A stretch of 18,120 bases of DNA, from the NCBI GenBank assembly GCA_035632215.1, contig DASQHF010000111.1:1-18120 (forward strand), in the 5' to 3' direction. Both the position numbers and the translations under genes were made by a program. Source of the stretch: CAIYRG01 sp035632215. Its GTDB lineage: Bacteria; Pseudomonadota; Alphaproteobacteria; Micropepsales; Micropepsaceae. Positions 1 to 7,679 of this stretch are shown in pieces; position 1 is the first letter of the stretch; every line of letters starts with the position of its first letter. Under the pieces are notes generated by a model that was given only the letters and a program-made list of their open reading frames with translations, was not told the origin of the DNA and made no database searches.

Positions 1-1541
1 AGCGTCTTGACGAGGCTTGCCGCCACGCGCCCGGCAAAACTGGAACCCGGCAGCGTCAGCACCGGCACTCCGGCGGAAAGCGCATCAAGCGCGGTGACAT
101 GCGCATTATAGGGCGACGTATCGACGAAGAGATCGGCCAACCGGAGCCGCGCCATATGATCCTCGATGCGTGCCTGATAGTGCGCAAATATGACCCGCTC
201 GCGCGCGATGCCGCGTTCCTCGGCCGCGCGCTTCAAGTTTTCGATCGCGTTTGGATTGCTCTGGGCGAGCCACAGCACGCTGCGCTTCACGCCCGCCAAG
301 AGCCGCATCCAGACGCCGAACATCTCCGGCGTGATCTTGTAAGGCGCATTGAACGAGCAAAAGACGAAGCCGTCCGGCGGCAATCCCGCATCCGTCCTCG
401 ATAGGACACTACCAGTCTGTACCGGATGAGGCGCCGGCAGATAGGCCCCGGGAAGAAAGACGAGCTTCTCCGCGTAATCGGTTTCCTCCTGACCAGGGAT
501 GACGGTGCGATCCGCGATGACGTAATCGATGTACTCCGCTCCCATAGTTCCGGGAAAGCCGAGATAATTTACCGCGACAGGGGCAGGACGCTGCGCAAGA
601 ATCCCTGGCCTGCAGCCTTCGGTAAATCCCATCAGATCGACGGCGATATCGATCTCCCTCTCGCGGATGAGCCGCGCGATGTCGAAATCGCTCTTCTCGC
701 GCACATCGAGAAAATGCGAGCACGAGGAAGCGATCCGAGCGCGCATTGCGCTCTTATCATCTGGACCAAACGAGAGACCGAAGGTCTCAAACTCATCGTC
801 GTGACTCTCCAACACGCCCGCGAGCACATGGGCAACGGCGTGTTGATGAAAATTGGCCGAGAGATAAGCGATCCGGATGCGCTTGTGCGCATAGCGCTCG
901 CCACGCCAGAGAGGGTCGGAAGCCGGGCACTGGCTTGTCACCCAGATCCGGGCGCAGTGCAGCTCTTGCGCGGGCGAGAGCCCAATCGCTTTTCCATCAA
1001 AAGGAGCGATGACCGGCATGCCTCGGCCGAGCCCTGCGAGGACGAGCGCCCGGTCTTCCGCCAGCTCGCGCCAATCGCAGCAGTGCAGCCGGCAGAACAG
1101 CCGGTTGCCGCGCGCGAAGGGCGAGTCCGGATCGAGCTTGAGCAGCCTCTGGTAATCCGCCGCCGCCTCCTCGTAGCGTCGTAGCGCGAACAGGACCGAG
1201 GCGCGATTGAGGATTGCCTCCTTCATGTCCCGATTGAGCTCAAGTGCGCGGTCCAGGCAGGCGATCGACTCCTCGTAGCGCGCCAGCATCTGGAGCGTGT
1301 AGGCGCGCAGGAAGAGCGCATCCGCCGTGGGCCGCAGCTGGATGGCACGCTCGAGCAGCCGCTCGGATTCGAGGAATTCGCGCTTCTGGCCGAGAAGAAA
1401 CGCCAGCCGCCGCAGGGCCTCGAGGTTCTGAGGATTCTCCGCGACGACCTGCCGGTAGAGAGTTTCCGCGCCATCGCGATCGCCAGTGCGATGCCGGCGC
1501 CACCCCTCTTCCAGTTTCGCCTTCTCGGCTTGCTCGGTCAT
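1..1541 (-). CDS. TPR-GT41 glycosyltransferase, array copy 7 (3' end outside window)
   Basis: Seventh and last visible copy; 513 codons are present and roughly 90-110 C-terminal residues lie beyond the left edge. About four TPRs occupy residues 6-141, the fewest in the array, followed by the conserved LHCCDW junction (152-157) and the GT41 domain. By comparison with human OGT, His234 matches H498, Lys402 matches K842 and His462 matches H901. Several positions invariant in the other copies are changed here: SADF reads SANF (Asn230), APVQ reads APVA (323), DTLP reads DTSP (477), the HTT nucleotide-phosphate motif reads HVT (481-483), and DALWAG reads DALSAG (489). The family role is transfer of a sugar from a nucleotide donor to Ser/Thr of cytoplasmic proteins; the changes suggest altered donor use or weakened activity. 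The ATG at 1541 overlaps the preceding stop as ATGA, and GGGA lies about 7 nt upstream. Confidence 0.9.
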   Translation of the reverse strand, partial: MTEQAEKAKLEEGWRRHRTGDRDGAETLYRQVVAENPQNLEALRRLAFLLGQKREFLESERLLERAIQLRPTADALFLRAYTLQMLARYEESIACLDRALELNRDMKEAILNRASVLFALRRYEEAAADYQRLLKLDPDSPFARGNRLFCRLHCCDWRELAEDRALVLAGLGRGMPVIAPFDGKAIGLSPAQELHCARIWVTSQCPASDPLWRGERYAHKRIRIAYLSANFHQHAVAHVLAGVLESHDDEFETFGLSFGPDDKSAMRARIASSCSHFLDVREKSDFDIARLIREREIDIAVDLMGFTEGCRPGILAQRPAPVAVNYLGFPGTMGAEYIDYVIADRTVIPGQEETDYAEKLVFLPGAYLPAPHPVQTGSVLSRTDAGLPPDGFVFCSFNAPYKITPEMFGVWMRLLAGVKRSVLWLAQSNPNAIENLKRAAEERGIARERVIFAHYQARIEDHMARLRLADLFVDTSPYNAHVTALDALSAGVPVLTLPGSSFAGRVAASLVKT

Positions 1542-3418
1542 GCGGCGTTCCCGGCCGAGAAGCTCGCGGAGGTAACGCCGTTGCGGTAACGCTCGACCAT
1601 CGTAGTGAAAGCAGCTTCGAGATTGCGGGTCGTCTTTATCGTGTCGAAAAGAGGATAGGTCGAGCGGTTTCGTAAGAGTTTGGTCTTCAAATCGGAAAGC
1701 ATATGCGGATCGCCTGCAATCCGACGAGCAAGCGCTTCGTACTCTTCGCGCGAGCAGGTAACTAGCTCGTCCAATCCGACGGCCGAAAGAAGGCTTGCCG
1801 CCACCCGGCCCGCAAACGTGCTCCCCTTAAACGTCAAGACCGGCACGCCCGCCCACAGCGCATCGCTCGCCGTGGTGTGGGCGTTGCAGGGAAGCGTGTC
1901 GAGAAAAAGGTCGGCCAATTTCTTCCGCGCCAGATGCTGTTCGAGCGGCCTGCGCGGAGCGAAGATCAGCCGAGCGGGATCCTGCCCGCGCGCTTCGGCC
2001 TCGCGCTTCAAGTTCCGCACGGCATCGGCATTGTCCTCGAGCAGCCACAGGCAGCTCTCCGGAACATCGCGCAGCAGCCTCATCCAGAGACCAAATATCT
2101 CCGGAGTGATCTTGTAGCAGCTGTTGAAGGAGCAGAAGACGAAACCTTCTTCCGGCAAGCCTTCCTCCGCGCGCGATGGCGTCCGGCTTGCGATCGCGCG
2201 GCGCGAGTCGTTCGCCTGATAGGAGCCCGGAAGATAGACCACCTGTTCCTGATAGTGAGCGCGGCTTTCGGGAGGAATGACCACTTCATCGGCAACGAAA
2301 TAGTCGATGTAGGGAGCGCCCATAGTGCCGGGATGCCCGAGATAGTTCACCTGGACGGGCGCTGGCCTGAAGGCGAGGACGCCCGGCCGGCCTTCTTGGG
2401 TATGGCCTTTCAAGTCCACGGCAATGTCGATCTCCATCGCGCGAATGAGCTCGGCGATTTCGCGATCGGACTTGGCGCGTGCTTCGATGAAACGATCGAC
2501 GCCGCGTTCGAGCCGCGCGCGCATCTCGCTCTTGTCGTCCGGGCCGAAGGATATCGCGGACGTCTCGAACTTCGCCTTGTCATGCTGCTCGATAACGCCT
2601 GCGATCAGATACGCGGTCGCGTGTGCGTGGAAGTCGGCCGAGAGATAAGCCAGTCTGATCTTGTCGTGACGATAGTGCTCCCCTCGCCAAAGCGGCTCCT
2701 TAGCCGGCGGATAGCGCTCGGCGACCCAGTTTCGCGCGCATTGCAATTGAAGCTCGGGATCGTCCAAGAGGAGGGTCGCGGCATGCGCCTGCAATACGGG
2801 CTTGTTCCGGGACAGTTCCGCAAAGAGCCGCGCCCGCTCCTGCTCGACGTCCCGCCAATCGCAGGCATAGGCACGGCAGAGAACACGTGTCCCGAGCGCA
2901 TAGGGAAAATCCGGTGCGACATCGAGCAGCCGTCCGTAAGCTTCGGCCGCATCGCCGAAGCGTTTGAGCTCGAAGAGCGCGCCGGCGCGATTGCTCAGCG
3001 CTTCGCGGTCGCGGGGCTTGAGCGATAGGGCGCGGTCGAAGCTCGCCAATGCGCCCGCATAATCTCTGAGCGCAAGCAACACCACGCCGCGGTTGGTCCA
3101 GGCTTCGTCGTAATCAGGCTTCAGACGGATGGCGCTGTCGAAGCACGAGACGGCCTCGCTCGCACGTTGCAACCGCTGAAGTGCGCAGCCGCGATTGTAA
3201 AAAGCATCAGGAGAGCGTGGATTGATCTTGAGCGCGTCCGCGATCAATTTCTCCGCTTGATCGAACGCACCCTGCTGGAAGCGCACGAACCCCAACAGAT
3301 AGAGCGCCTGGAAGTGGCGTGGATCGGCGGTCAGGATCGCGCCATAGAGGCGGGCGGCTTCGGCAAGGTCGCCTCCCTGATGGGAGCGCACCGCCGCCTT
3401 CAACAGCACATCGCTCAT
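1538..3418 (-). CDS. TPR-GT41 (OGT/SPINDLY-type) glycosyltransferase, array copy 6
   Basis: A 626-residue predicted cytoplasmic protein glycosyltransferase. Five 34-residue TPRs fill residues 2-171, a CDW-containing linker follows (about 172-250), and the GT41 catalytic domain covers about 253-610. Motifs matching human OGT: His266 in the SADF..H stretch (H498), RPAPVQ with LGHPGT at 351-364 (His replaces the usual Tyr/Phe), Lys436 in FNSCYKI (K842), His495 (H901) and HTT at 514-516 (H920-T922) with Asp519 (D925). There is no metazoan-type intervening domain between the two catalytic lobes. The ATG at 3418 is chosen because it overlaps the previous stop as ATGA and begins TPR1; the frame stays open 17 codons further upstream, inside the previous gene. 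Its own TGA overlaps copy 7 in the same way. I see no convincing Shine-Dalgarno, so translation probably depends on coupling. Donor and acceptor are unknown. Confidence 0.93.
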   Translation of the reverse strand: MSDVLLKAAVRSHQGGDLAEAARLYGAILTADPRHFQALYLLGFVRFQQGAFDQAEKLIADALKINPRSPDAFYNRGCALQRLQRASEAVSCFDSAIRLKPDYDEAWTNRGVVLLALRDYAGALASFDRALSLKPRDREALSNRAGALFELKRFGDAAEAYGRLLDVAPDFPYALGTRVLCRAYACDWRDVEQERARLFAELSRNKPVLQAHAATLLLDDPELQLQCARNWVAERYPPAKEPLWRGEHYRHDKIRLAYLSADFHAHATAYLIAGVIEQHDKAKFETSAISFGPDDKSEMRARLERGVDRFIEARAKSDREIAELIRAMEIDIAVDLKGHTQEGRPGVLAFRPAPVQVNYLGHPGTMGAPYIDYFVADEVVIPPESRAHYQEQVVYLPGSYQANDSRRAIASRTPSRAEEGLPEEGFVFCSFNSCYKITPEIFGLWMRLLRDVPESCLWLLEDNADAVRNLKREAEARGQDPARLIFAPRRPLEQHLARKKLADLFLDTLPCNAHTTASDALWAGVPVLTFKGSTFAGRVAASLLSAVGLDELVTCSREEYEALARRIAGDPHMLSDLKTKLLRNRSTYPLFDTIKTTRNLEAAFTTMVERYRNGVTSASFSAGNAA

Positions 3419-5388
3419 GGCGCGACCGAAAAGCTCTGCGGCGGCTGGTACGCCTCGTTCAATTCCCACATGCGGATAAAGGCGCGCTCCAGATTCCGCG
3501 TGAAACGCGCGGTATCGAACAAAGGACGCGTCAGCCGGTTCGCGGCGAGCTTCGTCCGGAGCGTGGCAAGATCGTCTTCGTTCCGCGCCAGGCGCAATGC
3601 GAGCGCCTCATAGGCTTCGAGGGAATCCGTAATCAGCTCCGGTAATCCGACCGCGGAGAGAAGGCTCGCCCCAACCCGGCCCGCGAAAGAGTTGCCCTTG
3701 CAGGTCAGGACTGGAACGCCCGCCCAAAGCGCATCGGTTGCAGTCGTGTGGGCGTTGCAGGGGAGCGTGTCGAGGAAAAGATCGGCCAGGCGGAGCCGCG
3801 CCAGATAATCCTCATGAGCTTTGACATGCGGCGCGAAGATCAACCGCTCAGGGTTTATGCCGCGGGCGAGTGCTTCTTGACCGAGGTTACGACGGGCGGC
3901 CGCATTTCCCTCCGGAAGCCACAGCATGCTGCGATCGACTTTAGCGAGCAGCCGCATCCATATATCGAAGAGCTCGGGCGCGAACTTGTAACTCATATTG
4001 AAAGAGGCGAAGACGAAGCCTTCGGAAAGACCGGCGTCGCCACGCGATGGCGGCATGCCCGAGATCAGCCGCGAGCGGTCGGTCGCGAGATAGGTATCCG
4101 GCAGGTACACCGCCTTTTCGCGATAGAATGGCTGGTGTTCTGCCGGAAGCACGATCATGTCCGCCAAAATGTAATCGATTGCATCGGCGGCCATGGTTCC
4201 CGGATAGCCGAGATAATTGACCTGAACCGGTGCCGGCGCGCGCGCCAATATTCCCGGCCGGCAGTCGCCGGTCAGGCCCATCAAATCGACCGCAATGTCG
4301 ACTTCTCGCGCGCGCAACGCGGAGGCGACCTCGATGTCGCTCGTGCCGCGCGCGTCGATAAATTCATCGAACGCCGCCGCGATCCGCGTTCTCAAACCGC
4401 TCTTGTCGTTTGGTCCGATGGAGACACCGATGGTCTCGAACCGAAACTTGTCGTGATGTTCGAAGACGCCGGTCATCAATTGGCCAACGGGGTGCACGCG
4501 AAAATCCCCGGATAGATACGCGACACGGATCTTCTTGTGTCCGTAGCGTTGCCCTTTCGCGAGCAATGTCGGCGGCGCGCGGTGGTTGTCGTTCATCCAG
4601 ATCCGCGCGCATTGCGCCTGTTCGGGCGGATCCTCAGAGATCATGAGATTCCCGAATGGCTGGATGACCCGGCGTCCAGCGCGCAACGCAGAAGAGATCG
4701 ACTCTTTCCGGCGGCGAAGATCTTTCCAGTCGCAGCAATGCAGCCGGGCAAGGATCGCGTAACCCTGGGCATAGGGGAGCTCCGGATCGAGCGCGAGTGC
4801 CCTCTCGTAATCGCTCGCAGCTTCTTCAAAGCGCTCGAGCTCCAGATAGGCGCTGCCGCGACCCCTCCACCCGTCGGCAACGGCAGGAGCGATTTCGATC
4901 GCTTTGGAAAAGCTCGCAACCGCGTCATCGCAACGCTTTAAGCGCGCAAGAGCAACGCCGCGATTGTGCCATGCTTCGGCGGACCTGGGATGGACGGCAA
5001 GATGGGAGTCATAAGCCGCAATGGCTTCTTTGAGCCTCCCGAGCGACAGGAGAGAATTGCCCTTGTCGCAGAGCGCCTCGGCGGCTCCATCGAGCGCAAT
5101 GGCGCGCTCGAAATGGGATAGAGCCTGCTGGTGGCGGTTGAGCCGCTGGAGCGCACGGCCACGCAGCAGGTGCGCGTCGACGGCCTCTGGAGCGATCCGT
5201 GTGGCTTCTCCAAGCATCCGCTGCGCGTCCTCGTATTGGCCACGTTCGAACTGGATTGCCGCCAGCCGGTACAACGCTTCGACATTATGGGCGTCGGACT
5301 TGAGGACCTCGCCATAAAGGCGTGCCGCTTCGGCGATATTGCCGGCCTCGTGCACGGCGCGTGCCGTCTCGATCAGTGGCTGGCTCAT
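3415..5388 (-). CDS. TPR-GT41 (OGT/SPINDLY-type) glycosyltransferase, array copy 5
   Basis: A 657-residue paralogue with six TPRs (2-204; the third is one residue short), RLHCCDW at 215-221 and a GT41 domain at about 286-645. His299 (human H498), Lys468 in FNMSYKF (K842), HTT at 547-549 and Asp552 are kept. At the site of human H901, which lines the nucleotide pocket, this copy has Tyr528 (EDYLARL) where all six other copies have His; a His occurs three residues earlier (His525). This may change donor binding and is worth testing. The ATG at 5388 is preferred over an open stretch of 21 codons further upstream because it makes an ATGA overlap with copy 4 and starts TPR1. The TGA at 3415-3417 overlaps copy 6. 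Expression is probably by coupled translation within the operon. Family assignment is secure; substrate is not. Confidence 0.93.
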   Translation of the reverse strand: MSQPLIETARAVHEAGNIAEAARLYGEVLKSDAHNVEALYRLAAIQFERGQYEDAQRMLGEATRIAPEAVDAHLLRGRALQRLNRHQQALSHFERAIALDGAAEALCDKGNSLLSLGRLKEAIAAYDSHLAVHPRSAEAWHNRGVALARLKRCDDAVASFSKAIEIAPAVADGWRGRGSAYLELERFEEAASDYERALALDPELPYAQGYAILARLHCCDWKDLRRRKESISSALRAGRRVIQPFGNLMISEDPPEQAQCARIWMNDNHRAPPTLLAKGQRYGHKKIRVAYLSGDFRVHPVGQLMTGVFEHHDKFRFETIGVSIGPNDKSGLRTRIAAAFDEFIDARGTSDIEVASALRAREVDIAVDLMGLTGDCRPGILARAPAPVQVNYLGYPGTMAADAIDYILADMIVLPAEHQPFYREKAVYLPDTYLATDRSRLISGMPPSRGDAGLSEGFVFASFNMSYKFAPELFDIWMRLLAKVDRSMLWLPEGNAAARRNLGQEALARGINPERLIFAPHVKAHEDYLARLRLADLFLDTLPCNAHTTATDALWAGVPVLTCKGNSFAGRVGASLLSAVGLPELITDSLEAYEALALRLARNEDDLATLRTKLAANRLTRPLFDTARFTRNLERAFIRMWELNEAYQPPQSFSVAP

Positions 5389-7679
5389 GCCGATGAGGGC
5401 AACGAAACCGCGATCGCGGCGGGAGCTTCGTCGCGCTGCGCTCGGGCCCACATGGCTTCATAGGCCGCTTCGAGACTGCGCGTCATGCGCTCGGTGTTGA
5501 ATAGCGGCATGCAATCGCGGTTGCGCGCAAGCTTCGCCCGGATCACATCGAGCGCCGCAGGATCGCGCGCAAGCTTCACCGCGAGGGCTTCATAATCGGC
5601 AAGCGTGTTCGTCACCAATTCGGGCAAGCCGATTGCGCTGAGCAAGCTCGCAGCCACGCGTCCGGCGAAGGTCGAGCCCAGGCACGTGACGAGCGGTAGG
5701 CCCACCCAAAGGGCGTCGCTCGCAGTCGTATGCGCATTGTAAGGGAGCGTGTCCAGAAACAGATCGGCGAGCTTCTGCCGCGCAAGATGCGCGGGTGGAT
5801 CGGTACGCGGGGCAAAAATGAGCCGAGCGCCGTTGACGCCACGTGCCTCCGCTTCGCGCCTCAGGTTGGCAGCGACCAAGCGATTGTCTTCCAAAAGCCA
5901 CAGCACACTGCCCTCGACCTTCTTCAGAATCCGCATCCAGACCCCGAAAACCTGCGGCAAGATTTTGTGATTGTTGTTGAAACAGCAGAAAACAAACGCT
6001 TGCGCGGGCAAGCCGCATGCCGCCCGGGACGGCATCACATCGGCGACTTGGCGCGAGCGGTCGTTGCATTGATAGGTATCGGGCAAATAAACCGGCTTCT
6101 CCGTGTAGAAGGGCTGGTGCTCCTCGGGAACAACGAAACGGTCTGCCACGATGTAATCCACATAAGGGGCGCCCATGGTCCCCGGGAATCCGAGATAAGC
6201 GGCCTGCACCGGGGCCGGCCTGAGCGCGAGGATTCCGGGTCGTCCCTCGGCCGTGAATCCTTTGAGATCGATCACCACATCCACTTCGAGCTCGCGCAGA
6301 AGGGTCGCCACCTCCATGTCGTTCTTGTCGCGCACATCGATGAAGCGATCGAAGGCCGCGATGAGGCGTGTGCGCATCGGGCTCTTGTCGTCGGCGCCGA
6401 ACGATATCGCGACGGTCTCGAAACGCGCCCGATCATGACGTTCAAAGACACCCGCCATGAGGAACGCGGTCGCGTGCGCGCGGAAATCGGCCGAGAGATA
6501 TGCAATACGGATCTTGTCATGGCGATAGCGCTCGAGCCGCCAAAGCGAGAGTGTCGCCTCCGGAAATTTCTCCCGCACCCAGATGCGTGCGCATTCGAGC
6601 TGATCCGAAACCGAAAAGGCGATTATCGCGTTTCCCGTCGGATCGATGACGAACAGTCCGGCATGCAGATCTGCGGCGATCGCATCGAGGCCCTCCTCCA
6701 GCCCGCGCCAATCGCAGCAATGTAGGCGGCACATTGTCACGTAACCCTTCAGCCACGCGGCCGCGTTCTCTTGCCGTGACAGGAGCTCGTAGTCGGAGCC
6801 GGCTTCCTCGAAACGCTCGAGAGCGAAAGCGAGATTCGCGCGATTCTCCCGCGCGGCTGCGTGGCGGGGATCGATTGCGACCGCGCGATCAAAGCAATTG
6901 AGCGCTTCGCTGCGGCGATTCAGCTGAAGGAGCGCAAGGCCGCGATTGAGCCAAGCATCGGCATCCCTCGGCTTGAGCGCCAGCCCTCGGTCGTAGGCCG
7001 GAAGGCTCTCGTCGAAGCGGCCGAGCAGGAAGAGCAGGTTCGCGCGCTGAATCCAGATTTCCGGGTCATTGGGAGAGAGCTCGGCAAGTTTGCCGATCGC
7101 GGTTAGCGCCTCCTCCCGCCGCTCCAGCTGCATCAGTGTCCTCGCACGATTCTTCCAGGCGTCGGCGTAGGTGGGTGCAATGGACGAGGCGCGATCGTAG
7201 CTCGCAAGCGCCTCGTCCCCTCGTCCCAGCAAGGCGAGGACATTGCCGCGATTGTTCCACACCTGCGGAATGTCCGGCCGCAGACGAACCACGCTGTCCA
7301 GATTGGCAAGTGTCTCTTCGAGTCTGTTCAGCCCGAGGACCACGCTTGCGCGATTGACCAGCGCCTCGACGTAATCGGGTTTGAGCTTGAGCGCCGCGTC
7401 GAAGGCGCCGAGCGCCTCTTCGGCGCGATTGAGCTTCTGCAACAGGCAGGCACGGTTGTAGAACGCGTCCGCCGCGCGAGGATTCACCCTCGTCGCCTCG
7501 CCGACGAGCCGCTCCGCCTCGTCCAACTGCCCCATCTGGTACTTAAGGACACCGAGCGCATGCAGCGCCTCGTAATGCCTGGGCTCGTGCCGAAGAATTT
7601 CCGAATAGATCTGGGCTGCTTCCGCGAAACGTCCGGAGCGGCGGAGCTGGATTGCGTTTTGTAGTTGCGCATCGCTCAT
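5385..7679 (-). CDS. TPR-GT41 (OGT/SPINDLY-type) glycosyltransferase, array copy 4
   Basis: A 764-residue paralogue with nine TPRs (2-306; the last is 33 residues), RLHCCDW at 318-324 and a GT41 domain at about 388-748. All the human OGT landmark residues are present: His402 (H498), RPAPVQ with LGFPGT at 487-500, Lys572 in FNNNHKI (K842), His631 (H901), HTT at 650-652 and Asp655. The first three TPRs closely resemble those of copy 3 (ALHALG, YQ.GQL, ACLLQKLNR), and the TCLG.TFAGRVAASLL stretch is shared with copies 1 and 3, so these are close relatives. By residue conservation it is one of the best candidates for an active enzyme. The ATG at 7679 overlaps the previous stop as ATGA, with AAGG close upstream; the TGA at 5385-5387 overlaps copy 5. 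The presumed role is cytoplasmic protein O-glycosylation with TPR-chosen acceptors. Confidence 0.95.
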   Translation of the reverse strand: MSDAQLQNAIQLRRSGRFAEAAQIYSEILRHEPRHYEALHALGVLKYQMGQLDEAERLVGEATRVNPRAADAFYNRACLLQKLNRAEEALGAFDAALKLKPDYVEALVNRASVVLGLNRLEETLANLDSVVRLRPDIPQVWNNRGNVLALLGRGDEALASYDRASSIAPTYADAWKNRARTLMQLERREEALTAIGKLAELSPNDPEIWIQRANLLFLLGRFDESLPAYDRGLALKPRDADAWLNRGLALLQLNRRSEALNCFDRAVAIDPRHAAARENRANLAFALERFEEAGSDYELLSRQENAAAWLKGYVTMCRLHCCDWRGLEEGLDAIAADLHAGLFVIDPTGNAIIAFSVSDQLECARIWVREKFPEATLSLWRLERYRHDKIRIAYLSADFRAHATAFLMAGVFERHDRARFETVAISFGADDKSPMRTRLIAAFDRFIDVRDKNDMEVATLLRELEVDVVIDLKGFTAEGRPGILALRPAPVQAAYLGFPGTMGAPYVDYIVADRFVVPEEHQPFYTEKPVYLPDTYQCNDRSRQVADVMPSRAACGLPAQAFVFCCFNNNHKILPQVFGVWMRILKKVEGSVLWLLEDNRLVAANLRREAEARGVNGARLIFAPRTDPPAHLARQKLADLFLDTLPYNAHTTASDALWVGLPLVTCLGSTFAGRVAASLLSAIGLPELVTNTLADYEALAVKLARDPAALDVIRAKLARNRDCMPLFNTERMTRSLEAAYEAMWARAQRDEAPAAIAVSLPSSA

